Assembly: GCA_013288745.1 (NCBI GenBank)
Contig: JABDBG010000023.1
Span: forward strand, 1-34,596
Length of the DNA: 34,596 nt
Origin: Bacteroidota bacterium
GTDB taxonomy: Bacteria; Bacteroidota; Bacteroidia; Chitinophagales; Chitinophagaceae
Reading direction: 5' to 3'
The notes below the pieces were generated by a model. The model was not told the DNA's origin and did no database searches. It saw only the letters and a list, made by a program, of their open reading frames with translations. Made by a program: the position numbers and the translations under genes. How positions within the stretch are numbered: position 1 is the first letter of the stretch; each line of letters opens with the position of its first letter. This document shows, piece after piece, positions 1 to 10,025 of this stretch.

Positions 1-435
1 GCCGAACATGATGTGAACGCTTGGACCATAAATATCTGCATCCATCAAGCCAACTTTTGCGCCGCCTTCTGCTAGTGCCAATGCTAAATTTGATGCGACC
101 GTGCTTTTACCTACACCACCTTTTCCACTTACTACGGCAATAATATTTTTTACGCCACCTAAAATTGTTTTAGCATCTTTTCTGTTAGTACTTGTGTTGC
201 TGGTAAAGTTCACGGTAACGATCGCTTCTTTATTTACCAGTAGTTTCACTGCGTTGATACAGGCATTTTTGATCATGTCTTTCAGTGGACAAGCCGGTGT
301 TGTTAAAACAACTGTAAAAGAAACATTTTTGCCATCGATCTTGATGTCTTTTACCATATTTAAAGTCACCAGATCTTTACCCAGATCAGGCTCCTGTACA
401 TTGCTCAGTGCTTTGAGAATATCTTCGTTCGTCAT
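1..435 (-). CDS. Mrp/ApbC-type Fe-S cluster carrier ATPase (3' part outside window)
   Basis: The visible 145 residues begin [20 protein letters not shown], the N-terminal MIP18/DUF59-like domain that precedes the ATPase domain in Mrp proteins. That domain includes a TTPACPLKD segment. A deviant P-loop, [10 protein letters not shown], follows at residues 103-112, and then a [10 protein letters not shown] switch segment at about 130-139. Mrp/ApbC proteins bind nucleotide and are thought to carry and transfer Fe-S clusters in the cytoplasm. The gene runs off the left edge, so the C-terminal half, including the CxxC cluster-binding motif expected in this family, cannot be seen. It is divergent from the exported protein gene at 614. 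The family assignment is secure; client specificity is not visible. Confidence 0.93.
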   Translation of the reverse strand, partial: MTNEDILKALSNVQEPDLGKDLVTLNMVKDIKIDGKNVSFTVVLTTPACPLKDMIKNACINAVKLLVNKEAIVTVNFTSNTSTNRKDAKTILGGVKNIIAVVSGKGGVGKSTVASNLALALAEGGAKVGLMDADIYGPSVHIMFG

Positions 436-469
436 CGTTCAATTATTTGTTAAAATACCAATATGAATG

Positions 470-477
470 CAAAATTA
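470..477 (-). promoter_or_regulatory. candidate -7 promoter element for the Mrp gene
   Basis: The minus strand reads TAATTTTG, matching the Bacteroidota -7 consensus TAnnTTTG, 34 bases upstream of the Mrp start codon. No good -33 TTG is visible at the usual distance, so the call is tentative. Confidence 0.35.
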
Positions 478-520
478 ACCATTGATAATCTTACTTTGTT
501 TATTAATTAAGGAATGTTGG

Positions 521-528
521 TATTTTTG
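521..528 (+). promoter_or_regulatory. candidate -7 promoter element for the gene at 614
   Basis: TATTTTTG matches TAnnTTTG, and TTTG at 495-498 could serve as the -33 element 22 bases upstream. Transcription would begin near 534, leaving an 80-base leader that contains the 18-bp palindrome at 570-587. Confidence 0.4.
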
Positions 529-569
529 TACCGAACTTTTAGTCATAAATTAAACATCGTTGCGTTACA

Positions 570-587
570 TCCCGAAAGCTTTCGGGA
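570..587. repeat. 18-bp perfect palindrome, copy 1 (5' leader hairpin)
   Basis: TCCCGAAAGCTTTCGGGA is a perfect palindrome in the 5' leader of the gene at 614, ending 26 bases before its ATG. The 20-base string at 567-586 recurs exactly at 26814-26833. No T-tract follows, so it does not look like a terminator. It may be a member of a dispersed intergenic palindrome family. Confidence 0.8.
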
Positions 588-613
588 GACGTTATACCAA
601 TATTGAACTTTTA

Positions 614-1303
614 ATGAAACAATTTTTAAGATACTTTTTGATCGCGGCGATCCTGTTACCTGTTACTGCAAAAGCACAGTTTGAAGGCTTTAAAGATTCC
701 GTTGTACAGTTGTATGGCGTTGTAATGACGGCTGATAGCCTTCAGGCAATACCGGCAGTAAGTGTGATCGTACAAGGACAAAACAGGGGTACTATCTCTA
801 ACGATCAGGGTGTTTTTAGTATTGTGGTTTTAAAGGGTGATGTGATTCAATTCTCGAGTATTGGCTTTAAACCAAAGACCGTTATTGTACCAAAAAATAT
901 TCCCGGAAATCAGTACAGTATCATTCAGTTGATGGTTACTGATACCGTTTACCTGGCTGCAACAATTATTAAACAACGGCCCACAAGAGAACAATTTGAC
1001 CGTGATTTTTTGAATACAAAGGTTCCTGATGATCAAATGGAGATAGCGCGGAGAAATAATGAGGCTTCTAAACGTAATTATATCGCTTCTAATTTACCGA
1101 GAGACGGACAAGAAGCGGTGAGCACTTATTTAAGTCAGCAGGCAAGGAATTATTCTTATACCGGACAAATTCCACCACAAAATATCTTTAATCCATTTGC
1201 CTGGGCAGAATTTATAAAATCATGGAAGCGTGGTGATTTTAAAAACAAAAATGCGGCTCCGCCACCTGTTGACCCCGATAATAATGAATCAATTAGCCAC
1301 TAG
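614..1303 (+). CDS. exported protein with carboxypeptidase-regulatory-like domain
   Basis: This 229-residue protein begins with a signal peptide (MKQFLRYFLIAAILLPVTAKA, then QFEG). From residue 30 to about 105 it carries a beta-sandwich of the CarboxypepD_reg-like family (PF13715 type), recognisable in LYGVVMTADSLQAIPAVSV, then NRGTISNDQGVFSI, then FSSIGFKPK. In Bacteroidota this domain is common in periplasmic or outer-membrane proteins and at the N-terminus of TonB-dependent receptors. Here it stands alone with a charged tail ending in a short proline run (AAPPPVDP). I prefer the ATG at 614 to one at 560 because the upstream stretch would read through the palindrome and bury the signal peptide. 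The gene lies 11 bases before aroK, so they are probably co-transcribed. Its specific role is unknown. Confidence 0.8.
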   Translation: MKQFLRYFLIAAILLPVTAKAQFEGFKDSVVQLYGVVMTADSLQAIPAVSVIVQGQNRGTISNDQGVFSIVVLKGDVIQFSSIGFKPKTVIVPKNIPGNQYSIIQLMVTDTVYLAATIIKQRPTREQFDRDFLNTKVPDDQMEIARRNNEASKRNYIASNLPRDGQEAVSTYLSQQARNYSYTGQIPPQNIFNPFAWAEFIKSWKRGDFKNKNAAPPPVDPDNNESISH

Positions 1304-1314
1304 GCGTTACTGTT

Positions 1315-1824
1315 ATGTTGATCTTTTTAGTAGGATTTATGGGTACTGGTAAAACGCACTGGGGCAAACGCTGGTCGCAGGCTTACCAAATTCCTTTTGT
1401 TGACCTTGATGATGCGATCGAAGCAGCAGAAGGGAAAACAATTCCGGATATTTTTGCCGTATATGGCGAAGCATATTTTCGTGACATCGAAACAAAAATT
1501 TTACACGATCTTTCTCAGAAAAAAAATATCATCATTGCCTGCGGTGGCGGTACGCCATGTTTTCACAACAATATGCAATGGATGAATGACCATGGCATAA
1601 CGATCTATCTAACAGCACCAGCTGAAATAATCATGAAGCGTGTAATGGTACAACAAGATAAGCGCCCATTGTTACGAGATATGAATCCCATTGAATTATT
1701 AGCATATATCGAACAAACAATTAAAAGCAGGGAGCCATATTATTCTCAGGCAAAAATTACACTGATAGAGGAAGACATCAGTAACGATACTTTCCAGCAA
1801 GAAATATTAAATATTCCATCTTAA
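1315..1824 (+). CDS. aroK: shikimate kinase
   Basis: At 169 residues this is the normal length for shikimate kinase, which phosphorylates shikimate to shikimate 3-phosphate in chorismate biosynthesis. The P-loop GFMGTGKT is at residues 7-14 and the substrate aspartates lie in DLDD at 30-33. R56 in YFRD and the GGG at 77-79 form the rest of the shikimate site. The lid arginine R117 (DKRPLL) and R139 (KSREPY) are present. All residues expected for activity are visible. The gene sits between the exported protein at 614 (11-base gap) and the DUF423 gene (7-base gap), a tight plus-strand cluster. Confidence 0.97.
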   Translation: MLIFLVGFMGTGKTHWGKRWSQAYQIPFVDLDDAIEAAEGKTIPDIFAVYGEAYFRDIETKILHDLSQKKNIIIACGGGTPCFHNNMQWMNDHGITIYLTAPAEIIMKRVMVQQDKRPLLRDMNPIELLAYIEQTIKSREPYYSQAKITLIEEDISNDTFQQEILNIPS

Positions 1825-1831
1825 ATAATCA

Positions 1832-2227
1832 ATGCCCATGCACACTAATTTTATAAAAACGGCTTCTTTATTGGGTGCATTATCTATTATTCTCGGAGCT
1901 TTTGGTGCGCATGCATTAAAAGAAATATTTACTGCAAATATTTTGCAGGTTTATGAAACAGCGGTTCGTTATCAAATGTATCATGCGTTTGCATTACTAG
2001 CAGTCGGTATTTTATACAAAGATTTTACCAATAAAAAGATCAAACTGGCCGGTAATTTTTTTATTGCAGGCACTATATTATTCAGCGGCTCTTTGTATGC
2101 GCTTTGTTTTATTGAATACCAACATTTATCTTCTTTATTATGGATCGGTGCTATTACTCCTTTGGGTGGATTGTGCTTTATTATCGGATGGCTTTTGTTA
2201 TTCGCAGGTGCTGTTAGAAAAGATTAG
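1832..2227 (+). CDS. DUF423 family integral membrane protein
   Basis: This 131-residue protein has four predicted membrane helices. It carries the DUF423 hallmarks GAFGAHAL near the first helix and a YQMYHAFALL segment before the second. Family members (E. coli YgdD, Bacillus YwdK) are small inner-membrane proteins without an established biochemical role. Start at 1832 keeps a 7-base gap after aroK; a second ATG two codons on (MPMH) cannot be excluded. FtsK follows after 92 bases with its own candidate promoter, so this is probably the last gene of the upstream unit. Confidence 0.9.
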   Translation: MPMHTNFIKTASLLGALSIILGAFGAHALKEIFTANILQVYETAVRYQMYHAFALLAVGILYKDFTNKKIKLAGNFFIAGTILFSGSLYALCFIEYQHLSSLLWIGAITPLGGLCFIIGWLLLFAGAVRKD

Positions 2228-2305
2228 TACAGCCTCCATTAATTTGTCCGTATTTTTATCCTACAAAATCCCCAACACCGCAGCATTTGAAGTTGTGGTT
2301 TTATA

Positions 2306-2313
2306 TATCTTTG
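2306..2313 (+). promoter_or_regulatory. candidate -7 promoter element for ftsK
   Basis: TATCTTTG matches TAnnTTTG, and TTTG at 2286-2289 could serve as the -33 element. The ftsK ATG at 2320 lies only six bases downstream, so a transcript from here would have almost no leader. Confidence 0.45.
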
Positions 2314-2319
2314 TTAGCG

Positions 2320-4848
2320 ATGGCGAATAAAACAAAACCTGTTAAACCTGCAGCGGATAAAACCGCATTAAAGAACGAGCCTGAACAAAAGGTTGAGGTA
2401 AAACAATTGCTTCAGGATGAACGTACCCATAAAATTACCGGCACTATTTCTTTGCTGATCGCTTTCATGTTGTTTATTGCGTTTGCCTCTTATTTATTTA
2501 CCTGGCAGGAAGACCAGGATAAAGTTTTTTTACACGGTTATAAATTATTCTGGGGTACTACCGATAAAGTCGATAATATGCTGGGCACTTTTGGTGCATT
2601 CATTTCTCACTTTTTTATTTACAAAGGGTTCGGTATCGCCTCTTTTCTTTTTTGCAGTTTCTTTTTTGTGCTGGGTGTTAACCTGGTTTTTGGCAAGAAG
2701 ATTTTTTCTATTGCCCGCAATGTAAAATATGTGATCGTTGGTTTATTATTGATCAGCGTTTTAGCATCAGTTGCGATGGGTGGAAGAGCATTTGCCTGGG
2801 GCGGTGCGGTTGGCGACATGATCAAAGACTGGATGTATCAAACTGTTGGAGAAACTGGCACATTGGGTATTTTATTTGTTGCGTTATTTGCTTATATCAT
2901 CTGGCGCTTTAATCCTACATTTAAATTACCAGCCAAAAAAACTAAACAGCCGGTAACAGATCTTCAACCGGATGGAGAAATAATTTCTGCAGATGAATCT
3001 CCGATAGATAATGAGATCGTTGATGATCCGATACAGGGCAATTCAATGAAAGGTGATGGTGCTAAATTATTTATACAACAATCTATCAACGATCAATATG
3101 CGCATGAATTAGGATTGGTTGAAAAAGATGAACCAGCAGGTGTTGTTGTAACACCCCCGCTTACACCGATCAATTTTCCAAAAGCTGCTATTAACGAAGA
3201 ATTCCCTGAAGATGATGAAACCTTATCAATGGAAGATATGGAACAGAATGCAGGCGCTGCGGACCCATTACATCCTTTACAATTAGAAATTAAAACTGTT
3301 GAAGATAAACCGGTTGAGCTTCCTAAAACGGGTTCTATCAATACGCCATACGATCCTATTTTAGACCTGAGAGATTATAAATATCCATCGCTCGACCTGC
3401 TAGAAACGCACGGCAGCGAAAAAATTATTCAGGATACCAATGAGCTGGAAGTAAATAAAAACCAGATCATCAATACCCTTAAGAATTACGATATCACTAT
3501 TTCAAAGATTTCTGCGACAGTTGGTCCGACAGTTACTTTGTATGAAATTATTCCTGCGGCGGGTGTGCGTATCTCTAAGATCAAAAATTTAGAAGATGAT
3601 ATCGCGTTAAGCTTAGCGGCTTTAGGTATTCGTATCATAGCACCCATCCCGGGCAAAGGAACAATTGGTATTGAAGTACCGAATGCGAAGAAGACGATCG
3701 TGAGTATGAAGACATTACTCGCTTCGGAAAAATTCCAGAAAAATAATTTTGCTTTACCGATCGCTATTGGTAAAAAGATCGATAACGAAAACTTTATTGT
3801 AGATCTTGCTGCGATGCCGCATTTGTTGATGGCTGGTGCAACCGGACAAGGTAAATCTGTTGGGTTAAATGCTATTCTTGTTTCTTTGTTGTATTGCAAA
3901 CATCCATCACAATTAAAATTTGTTTTGGTTGATCCTAAAAAAGTTGAGTTGAGTATTTACAAAACAATTGAAAAACATTTCTTAGCAAAATTACCAGGCG
4001 AAGAAGAAGCCATCATCACCGATACAAAAAAAGTAGTGCACACGTTAAATGCGTTGTGTATCGAAATGGATAACCGCTATGATCTTTTGAAAGAAGCGGG
4101 TTGCAGAAATATAAGAGAGTACAACGAAAAATTTGTTGCGCGTAAACTGAATCCTGAAAAGGGCCACCAGTTTTTGCCGTTCATTGTTTTGGTTGTGGAT
4201 GAATTTGCAGATCTTATTATGACTGCAGGTAAAGAAGTTGAAATGCCGATCGCTCGTTTGGCGCAGTTAGCTCGTGCGATTGGTATCCATTTAATTATTG
4301 CAACACAGCGCCCTTCTGTAAATATTATTACCGGTACCATTAAAGCTAACTTCCCTGCGAGGATCGCGTTCAAGGTTAGTAGCAAGATCGATAGTCGTAC
4401 TATTTTAGATGCCGGCGGCGCAGAGCAATTAATTGGTAAAGGAGATATGCTAATTAGTTACAACGGTGAATTAGTACGTTTACAATGTGCTTTTGTTGAT
4501 ACGCCTGAAGTAGATAAGATCGTTGAATTTATCGGAGCGCAGCGTGGCTATGCGCAGGCTTTCTTATTACCGGAATATGTGGATGAAAAAGAAATGGAAG
4601 GAAAAGATTTCGACCTCAATGATAAAGATGCCTTATTCGAAGATGCTGCAAGATTAATTGTTACCAGCCAGGTTGGTAGCACTTCTTTATTACAACGCCG
4701 TATGAAGCTCGGTTATAACCGCGCAGGTCGTTTAATGGATCAGTTGGAAGCTTCCGGCATTGTTGGACCAAACCAGGGTAGTAAAGCAAGAGAAGTATAT
4801 ATTAAAACGGATGCTGATCTGCAACAGCATTTGGCGAATATGGGATAG
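2320..4848 (+). CDS. ftsK: FtsK/SpoIIIE-type DNA translocase
   Basis: This is the 842-residue septal DNA pump that clears and segregates chromosome termini at division. Four membrane helices fill roughly residues 40-210, followed by an acidic low-complexity linker to about 345. The alpha/beta motor domain comes next, with Walker A GATGQGKS at 506-513 and Walker B VVDEF with D627/E628. IIATQRPS lies about 40 residues later. The C-terminal winged-helix gamma domain that reads KOPS-like sequences is at about 775-842 (SQVGSTSLLQRRMKLGYNRA onward). I chose ATG 2320 (MANKTKPVKP) over one 11 codons upstream because the longer start falls inside the candidate promoter. Intact and typical for the family. 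Confidence 0.96.
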   Translation: MANKTKPVKPAADKTALKNEPEQKVEVKQLLQDERTHKITGTISLLIAFMLFIAFASYLFTWQEDQDKVFLHGYKLFWGTTDKVDNMLGTFGAFISHFFIYKGFGIASFLFCSFFFVLGVNLVFGKKIFSIARNVKYVIVGLLLISVLASVAMGGRAFAWGGAVGDMIKDWMYQTVGETGTLGILFVALFAYIIWRFNPTFKLPAKKTKQPVTDLQPDGEIISADESPIDNEIVDDPIQGNSMKGDGAKLFIQQSINDQYAHELGLVEKDEPAGVVVTPPLTPINFPKAAINEEFPEDDETLSMEDMEQNAGAADPLHPLQLEIKTVEDKPVELPKTGSINTPYDPILDLRDYKYPSLDLLETHGSEKIIQDTNELEVNKNQIINTLKNYDITISKISATVGPTVTLYEIIPAAGVRISKIKNLEDDIALSLAALGIRIIAPIPGKGTIGIEVPNAKKTIVSMKTLLASEKFQKNNFALPIAIGKKIDNENFIVDLAAMPHLLMAGATGQGKSVGLNAILVSLLYCKHPSQLKFVLVDPKKVELSIYKTIEKHFLAKLPGEEEAIITDTKKVVHTLNALCIEMDNRYDLLKEAGCRNIREYNEKFVARKLNPEKGHQFLPFIVLVVDEFADLIMTAGKEVEMPIARLAQLARAIGIHLIIATQRPSVNIITGTIKANFPARIAFKVSSKIDSRTILDAGGAEQLIGKGDMLISYNGELVRLQCAFVDTPEVDKIVEFIGAQRGYAQAFLLPEYVDEKEMEGKDFDLNDKDALFEDAARLIVTSQVGSTSLLQRRMKLGYNRAGRLMDQLEASGIVGPNQGSKAREVYIKTDADLQQHLANMG

Positions 4849-4960
4849 GTTAACCGCATTTATATACATATCTGAAAATCTCTTAGTTTTTCCTCATTGC
4901 CTATGATTTTTGTACCTTGCACACCCATATTCCACTCAATGGAACCTGGCAAGAAATATT

Positions 4961-7303
4961 ATGTCGAAAGAATTAAGAAAACAACAGGCCTTAGAATATC
5001 ATTCTAAAGGAAGACCAGGGAAAATTGAGGTTGTTCCCACCAAAGAAGCAAAAACACAACGTGACCTTTCATTAGCCTATTCTCCCGGAGTTGCAGAACC
5101 ATGTTTAGAAATTTTTGCTAATCCTGAAGATGTTTATAAATACACCGCCAAAGGAAATTTAGTTGCGGTGATAAGTAATGGAACAGCAGTACTTGGCTTA
5201 GGTGATATTGGCCCGGAGGCTGGCAAACCCGTGATGGAAGGCAAGGGCGTTCTCTTCAAAATATTTGCAGACATTGATGTTTTCGATATCGAGATCAATG
5301 AAAAAGATCCTGAGAAATTTGTACAGATCGTTAAAGCATTAGAACCAACTTTTGGTGGCATTAACCTGGAAGATATTAAAGCGCCTGAATGTTTTTACAT
5401 CGAACAAAAACTAAAGGAGCAATTAAAAATTCCGGTGATGCATGATGACCAGCATGGTACAGCTATCATCAGTGCTGCTGCTTTGTTAAATGCATTAGAA
5501 ATCCAAAAAAAGAAAATAGAGAAAGCGCAATTTGTTGTGAATGGCGCAGGCGCAGCAGCAACATCCTGCATGAAATTATATATTGCTTTAGGCGCCAAGA
5601 GAGAAAACTTTCGCGTGTTCGATAGCAAGGGTTTGATACATGCAGGCAGAACCGACCTTGATGAAATCAAACAAGGTTTTATCAACACGGGTAAAATTGT
5701 AAGCTTAGAACAATCCTTAAAAGATGCCGATGTATTTATCGGCTTAAGCAAAGGAAATATTCTAACGCAGGATATGGTGAAAAGTATGGCTAAGAACCCG
5801 ATCGTTTTTGCGATGGCAAACCCCGATCCTGAAATTAGTTATGAAGATGCGATCGCTGCTAGAAAGGATGTGATCATGGCGACGGGCAGAAGCGATTATC
5901 CTAACCAGGTGAATAATGTATTGGGCTTCCCGTATATTTTCCGTGGTGCTTTAGATGTTCGTGCAACAACGATCAATGAAGAAATGAAACTGGCTGCAGT
6001 AATGGCCTTGTCTCAGTTAGCAAAAACACCGGTACCGGATATCGTGAACCTTGCTTACAATGAAAAGACCATCACTTTCGGTCCAACTTATATTATTCCT
6101 AAACCTGTAGATCCTCGTCTACTCGCTACCGTTGCACCCGCTGTTGCTAAAGCTGCTATTGCAAGTGGTGTGGCTAAACATCCTATTACGGATTGGGAAG
6201 CCTATGAAGTTGAATTAAATAAACGTTTAGGTCTGGATAATTCATTAAGTCGTGCAATAGGAAATAAAGCGCGCCGCGATCCTAAACGCGTAGTATTTGC
6301 AGAAGCAGAGAATTTGAAAATATTGAAAGTGGCACAAATGACTTTCGAAGAAGAGGTAGGATTCCCTATTTTATTAGGTGATGAAGAAAGAATAAAAAAA
6401 TTAGCGATCGCAAACGGAATTGATATTGAAGGTTTCCCTATTATCGATCCGGAATTGGAAACGAACGAAGGATTAAGAAAAGAATTTGCAGAGATATTTT
6501 TTGCCAAGCGCCAGCGCAAAGGCATCAATAAATTTGAGGCAACTAAAATGATGAAGGACCGAAATTATTTCGGTTGCATGATGGTAGATACAGGCAAAGC
6601 AGATTGTATGATCACAGGATTAAGTAAAAATTATCCTGATACCATCAAACCGGCAATACAAACGATCGGTACAGAAGATGGCGTTAAAAAAGTAGCAGGT
6701 ATGTATATCCTGTTCACTAAACGCGGACCGTTATTTTTAGCAGATACAACTATTCAGTTTAACCCGACTGCAGAAGAGCTGGCTGAAATCACTTTGCTGG
6801 TTGCAAAAGAAGTACGCTTATTCAATATCAAACCAAAGATCGCGATGCTTTCCTACTCCAACTTTGGTAGCAGCGATTCTACCGAAGCAGGATTGGTTCG
6901 TAAAGCAAGGGAAATTGTAAAATCAAAAGAGCCGGATCTTATTTGTGATGGTGAGATACAGGGTATCATGGCTTTCAACAATGATATATTAAAAGAGAAT
7001 TATCCATTCAGCGAATTGGTTGATGAAGAAGTGAATACATTGGTATTCCCTAATTTGGCAGCAGGTAATATCGCTTATAATTTATTGCAGGAAATTGGCG
7101 GCGCAGATTCTATCGGCCCCGTTCTATTAGGATTGAAAAAACCCGTGCATGTATTGCAATTGGGTAGTTCGATCCGTTCCATATTTAACATGGTACTGAT
7201 CGCTGTTGTGGATGCACAAATGAAAAGCGCACCACTCACAAAAGAAGAAATAAAAAAGAACGGAATAGGAATAGCAAAAAGAAAGACGGCTCACGAATTA
7301 TAA
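4961..7303 (+). CDS. maeB: malic enzyme fused to phosphotransacetylase-like domain (MaeB type)
   Basis: This 780-residue protein oxidatively decarboxylates malate to pyruvate. The malic N-terminal domain (about 15-150) has catalytic Y40 in [10 protein letters not shown]95 in MEGKGVLFK, and the metal-binding segments LEDIKAPE (136-143) and HDDQHGT (161-167). The nucleotide-binding domain follows with a VNGAGAAAT fingerprint near 193-201. Residues from about 430 to the end form a phosphotransacetylase-like domain. In related MaeB enzymes that domain binds acetyl-CoA as an allosteric effector and lacks transacetylase activity. ATG 4961 (MSKELRK) fits the family; an upstream in-frame ATG would add 17 unrelated residues. 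NAD versus NADP preference cannot be read confidently. Confidence 0.95.
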   Translation: MSKELRKQQALEYHSKGRPGKIEVVPTKEAKTQRDLSLAYSPGVAEPCLEIFANPEDVYKYTAKGNLVAVISNGTAVLGLGDIGPEAGKPVMEGKGVLFKIFADIDVFDIEINEKDPEKFVQIVKALEPTFGGINLEDIKAPECFYIEQKLKEQLKIPVMHDDQHGTAIISAAALLNALEIQKKKIEKAQFVVNGAGAAATSCMKLYIALGAKRENFRVFDSKGLIHAGRTDLDEIKQGFINTGKIVSLEQSLKDADVFIGLSKGNILTQDMVKSMAKNPIVFAMANPDPEISYEDAIAARKDVIMATGRSDYPNQVNNVLGFPYIFRGALDVRATTINEEMKLAAVMALSQLAKTPVPDIVNLAYNEKTITFGPTYIIPKPVDPRLLATVAPAVAKAAIASGVAKHPITDWEAYEVELNKRLGLDNSLSRAIGNKARRDPKRVVFAEAENLKILKVAQMTFEEEVGFPILLGDEERIKKLAIANGIDIEGFPIIDPELETNEGLRKEFAEIFFAKRQRKGINKFEATKMMKDRNYFGCMMVDTGKADCMITGLSKNYPDTIKPAIQTIGTEDGVKKVAGMYILFTKRGPLFLADTTIQFNPTAEELAEITLLVAKEVRLFNIKPKIAMLSYSNFGSSDSTEAGLVRKAREIVKSKEPDLICDGEIQGIMAFNNDILKENYPFSELVDEEVNTLVFPNLAAGNIAYNLLQEIGGADSIGPVLLGLKKPVHVLQLGSSIRSIFNMVLIAVVDAQMKSAPLTKEEIKKNGIGIAKRKTAHEL

Positions 7304-7318
7304 AAAACAATCCCTTAT

Positions 7319-9178
7319 ATGAAACTAGTATCAGCACAATCATTCATTAAAAAAAGTACTGCAACTTTTGAGCGATTCCCTTTTGCTATTGTTGCTGCCG
7401 TAATTGGCTCGTTTTATTCTATCAAAATAGTGCATAGTAATTTTGATAACAGTTTTGCTGAAAAAGATCATTACTATTATAATATTGTGATGAGCTGTTA
7501 TTTAGGCATGTTATTATTTACCGCCCTTACCGTTTTTAATGAGCGTATTTCTTTTAGTAAACTGATCAAGTACCTGATCCAAAGTGCAGGGCTGTTACTT
7601 ATTATTGGTTATTATTTTACGCTTCCTGATCATTTCGTATTGATCAGTTTTACCAGGTTCACGCTTTATTCTATTGGCCTGCATTTATTAATTGCGTTTG
7701 TACCTTACATCACTAAAGATGAACAACATGGATTTTGGCAATACAATAAAACGATCTTTATAAGAATCCTAACGTCTATTTTGTACACGTCTGTGTTATA
7801 TGCCGGCCTGGCAATAGCGTTATTAGCAATCGATAGCTTATTCAAAATTAATATCGATTATAAATTGTACATCGATCTTTGGATATTGTTGTCAGGCATT
7901 TTCAATACATGGTTCTTTTTAGCAGGCTTTCCAGACAATTTCGAAGCGCTTGAAACAAAAGATGACTATCCTAAGGGATTAAAAATATTTACCCAATTCG
8001 TTTTATTACCGTTGATCACTGTCTATCTTTTTATTTTGTATGCTTACATGATCAAGATCATTTTGATATGGCAATGGCCAATGGGTTATGTTTCTTATTT
8101 AGTGATTGCATTTTCTATCGCAGGTATCCTTTCTTTATTGTTGATCCACCCCATTAGAAATGACGAAAAAAATAAATGGATATTAACTTATTCGCGCTTT
8201 TTTTATTTTGCTATTTTTCCGTTGATCATTTTGTTGGCTTTAGCCATTAAACGCAGGATCCATGATTATGGGATAACAGAAAACCGCTACTTTATTTTAG
8301 TATTGGCAGTATGGTTATTAGGCACTGCTGCTTACTTTCTTATATCCCGTAACAAAAGCATTAAAGTAATACCTGTAACGCTATGCCTTATTGCCTTTCT
8401 TTCTTCATTTGGTCCATGGAGCGCATTTAATGTCTCTATTTACAGTCAGAAAAAACATTTGGTTGATCTGTTAGAGAAAAATAAGATGATAGTCAATGGA
8501 AAGATAAAGCCTGCACACGATACCATCAGTTTTGCTGATCATAAAGAAATATGTTCTACTATTAACTATTTAATAGATACGCATGGATATCAAACGCTGC
8601 AACCTTACTTTTCCGAAAATTTAGATTCATTAATTAAGCCAACCTTAAAAACGGATTATTCATATGAACAATCAACAAAAATATTTTCGTTGATGAATAT
8701 ATCAGAAGTATATAATTATGAAACAGCGGATGAAGTAAGAAATGACGTAGAAAGCCCCTCCCTTAATTACACTTCTGATTACGATGATGAACTACCTGTT
8801 GCTGTCACCGGCTACGATTATCTTATTTCAAACTACAGGATGCTACATGATGATGGTGAACAAGATACTTCTATTACAACTTCATACACAGTAGATAACA
8901 AGATCATTACAGTCTTTTTTAATCCTATAAAAAAACAATTATATATTATCGCTTCTAAAGATTCTTTGACTTTTAATATTTCTGCTTTTTTAGATTCTTT
9001 AAATACCAAAAGCGAAGATTCCGTAAATAATGAGCTGAAAGCGACAGACATGACCTTACAGTCTACCAACGACAAAATGGCTGCTAAAGTAATTTTTAAA
9101 AATATCAGTGCTAAAAAAGATTCGACCCAATTTGATGTAACAAATATGGGTGCCGATATATTGCTAAAATTAAAATAA
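7319..9178 (+). CDS. DUF4153 family multi-pass membrane protein
   Basis: This 619-residue protein has an N-terminal half of about a dozen hydrophobic helices. The segments GFWQYNKTIFIRILT and FNTWFFLAGFP (about residues 138-200) are typical of DUF4153. From about residue 375 the protein is soluble and rich in Asp, Ser and Thr, and is probably extracytoplasmic. No catalytic motif is visible and the family has no firm function. It starts 15 bases after the malic enzyme stop, so the two are likely co-transcribed, though nothing links them functionally. Confidence 0.85.
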   Translation: MKLVSAQSFIKKSTATFERFPFAIVAAVIGSFYSIKIVHSNFDNSFAEKDHYYYNIVMSCYLGMLLFTALTVFNERISFSKLIKYLIQSAGLLLIIGYYFTLPDHFVLISFTRFTLYSIGLHLLIAFVPYITKDEQHGFWQYNKTIFIRILTSILYTSVLYAGLAIALLAIDSLFKINIDYKLYIDLWILLSGIFNTWFFLAGFPDNFEALETKDDYPKGLKIFTQFVLLPLITVYLFILYAYMIKIILIWQWPMGYVSYLVIAFSIAGILSLLLIHPIRNDEKNKWILTYSRFFYFAIFPLIILLALAIKRRIHDYGITENRYFILVLAVWLLGTAAYFLISRNKSIKVIPVTLCLIAFLSSFGPWSAFNVSIYSQKKHLVDLLEKNKMIVNGKIKPAHDTISFADHKEICSTINYLIDTHGYQTLQPYFSENLDSLIKPTLKTDYSYEQSTKIFSLMNISEVYNYETADEVRNDVESPSLNYTSDYDDELPVAVTGYDYLISNYRMLHDDGEQDTSITTSYTVDNKIITVFFNPIKKQLYIIASKDSLTFNISAFLDSLNTKSEDSVNNELKATDMTLQSTNDKMAAKVIFKNISAKKDSTQFDVTNMGADILLKLK

Positions 9179-9271
9179 CGCTATTTATACAGCTTACTTG
9201 AAGGATTCAATTGATTTGACTAATTTCATTTGGCAAAAGCAACAGACAACTTAATAACAGAAAAATAAAGA

Positions 9272-10024
9272 ATGACAGTATTCTCCCATTTTGGCCGCTA
9301 TCTTTTAATGATAAAAGGCATGTTTACCAGACCGGAAAACATACGTATGTACTGGAAAGAATTTATGCATCAATGTGTTGATATCGGCATTGGTTCATTA
9401 GGTATTGTCTCCCTTATTTCATTTTTTATTGGAGCTGTCTGTGCCGTACAAACTTCTTATCAATTGGTTAGTCCTATTATTCCAAGATCTACTATTGCGC
9501 AGATCGTACGCGACTCTATTATATTAGAATTTTCAACAACGCTGGCATGTATTGTATTGGCAGGTGTTATTGGCAGCAAAATAGCCAGTGAGCTGGGCAA
9601 TATGAGGGTAAGTGAACAAATTGATGCGTTGGAAATTATGGGTATCAATACCAAAGCATATTTAGTATTACCCAAAATTGTTGCGGCACTGGTTACCATT
9701 CCTTTATTAGTAGTGATAGGAATGACATTAGGTATACTTGGTGGAAGGGTTGCTGCAATCGGATCTGGCGTATTGGATGCTACGACTTATGATAAAGGAT
9801 TATTACAAAATTTCGTCCCCTATAATGTATATTTTGCTTTGATAAAATCCTACGTCTTTGCCTTTATTATCAGCAGTATTCCTGCCTATTTTGGTTACAA
9901 TGTAAAAGGCGGCGCGTTAGAGATTGGCAAAAGCAGTACTAAAAGTGTAGTGGTTAGTTGCATTATGTTACTATGCGCCGATTATGTATTATCTCAATTA
10001 TTGTTAAACACTACTTCACACTAA
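9272..10024 (+). CDS. mlaE: MlaE-type ABC transporter permease
   Basis: This 250-residue inner-membrane permease belongs to the MlaE family, which moves phospholipids between inner and outer membranes. The conserved cytoplasmic coupling segment EQIDALEIMGINTKAYLVLP lies near residues 115-134, flanked by hydrophobic helices. An N-terminal interfacial stretch (MYWKEFMHQC) is also typical. The stop codon is one base from the start of the ATPase gene, so the two are translated as a pair. The MCE-domain lipid-binding partner (MlaD) is not adjacent. The 93-base upstream gap carries no convincing promoter. Confidence 0.92.
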   Translation: MTVFSHFGRYLLMIKGMFTRPENIRMYWKEFMHQCVDIGIGSLGIVSLISFFIGAVCAVQTSYQLVSPIIPRSTIAQIVRDSIILEFSTTLACIVLAGVIGSKIASELGNMRVSEQIDALEIMGINTKAYLVLPKIVAALVTIPLLVVIGMTLGILGGRVAAIGSGVLDATTYDKGLLQNFVPYNVYFALIKSYVFAFIISSIPAYFGYNVKGGALEIGKSSTKSVVVSCIMLLCADYVLSQLLLNTTSH

Positions 10025-10025
10025 T

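Noticed and set aside
560-613. Longer N-terminus for the exported protein at 614, starting at 560.
   Set aside because: It would translate through the 18-bp palindrome and place 18 non-hydrophobic residues ahead of a clear signal peptide.
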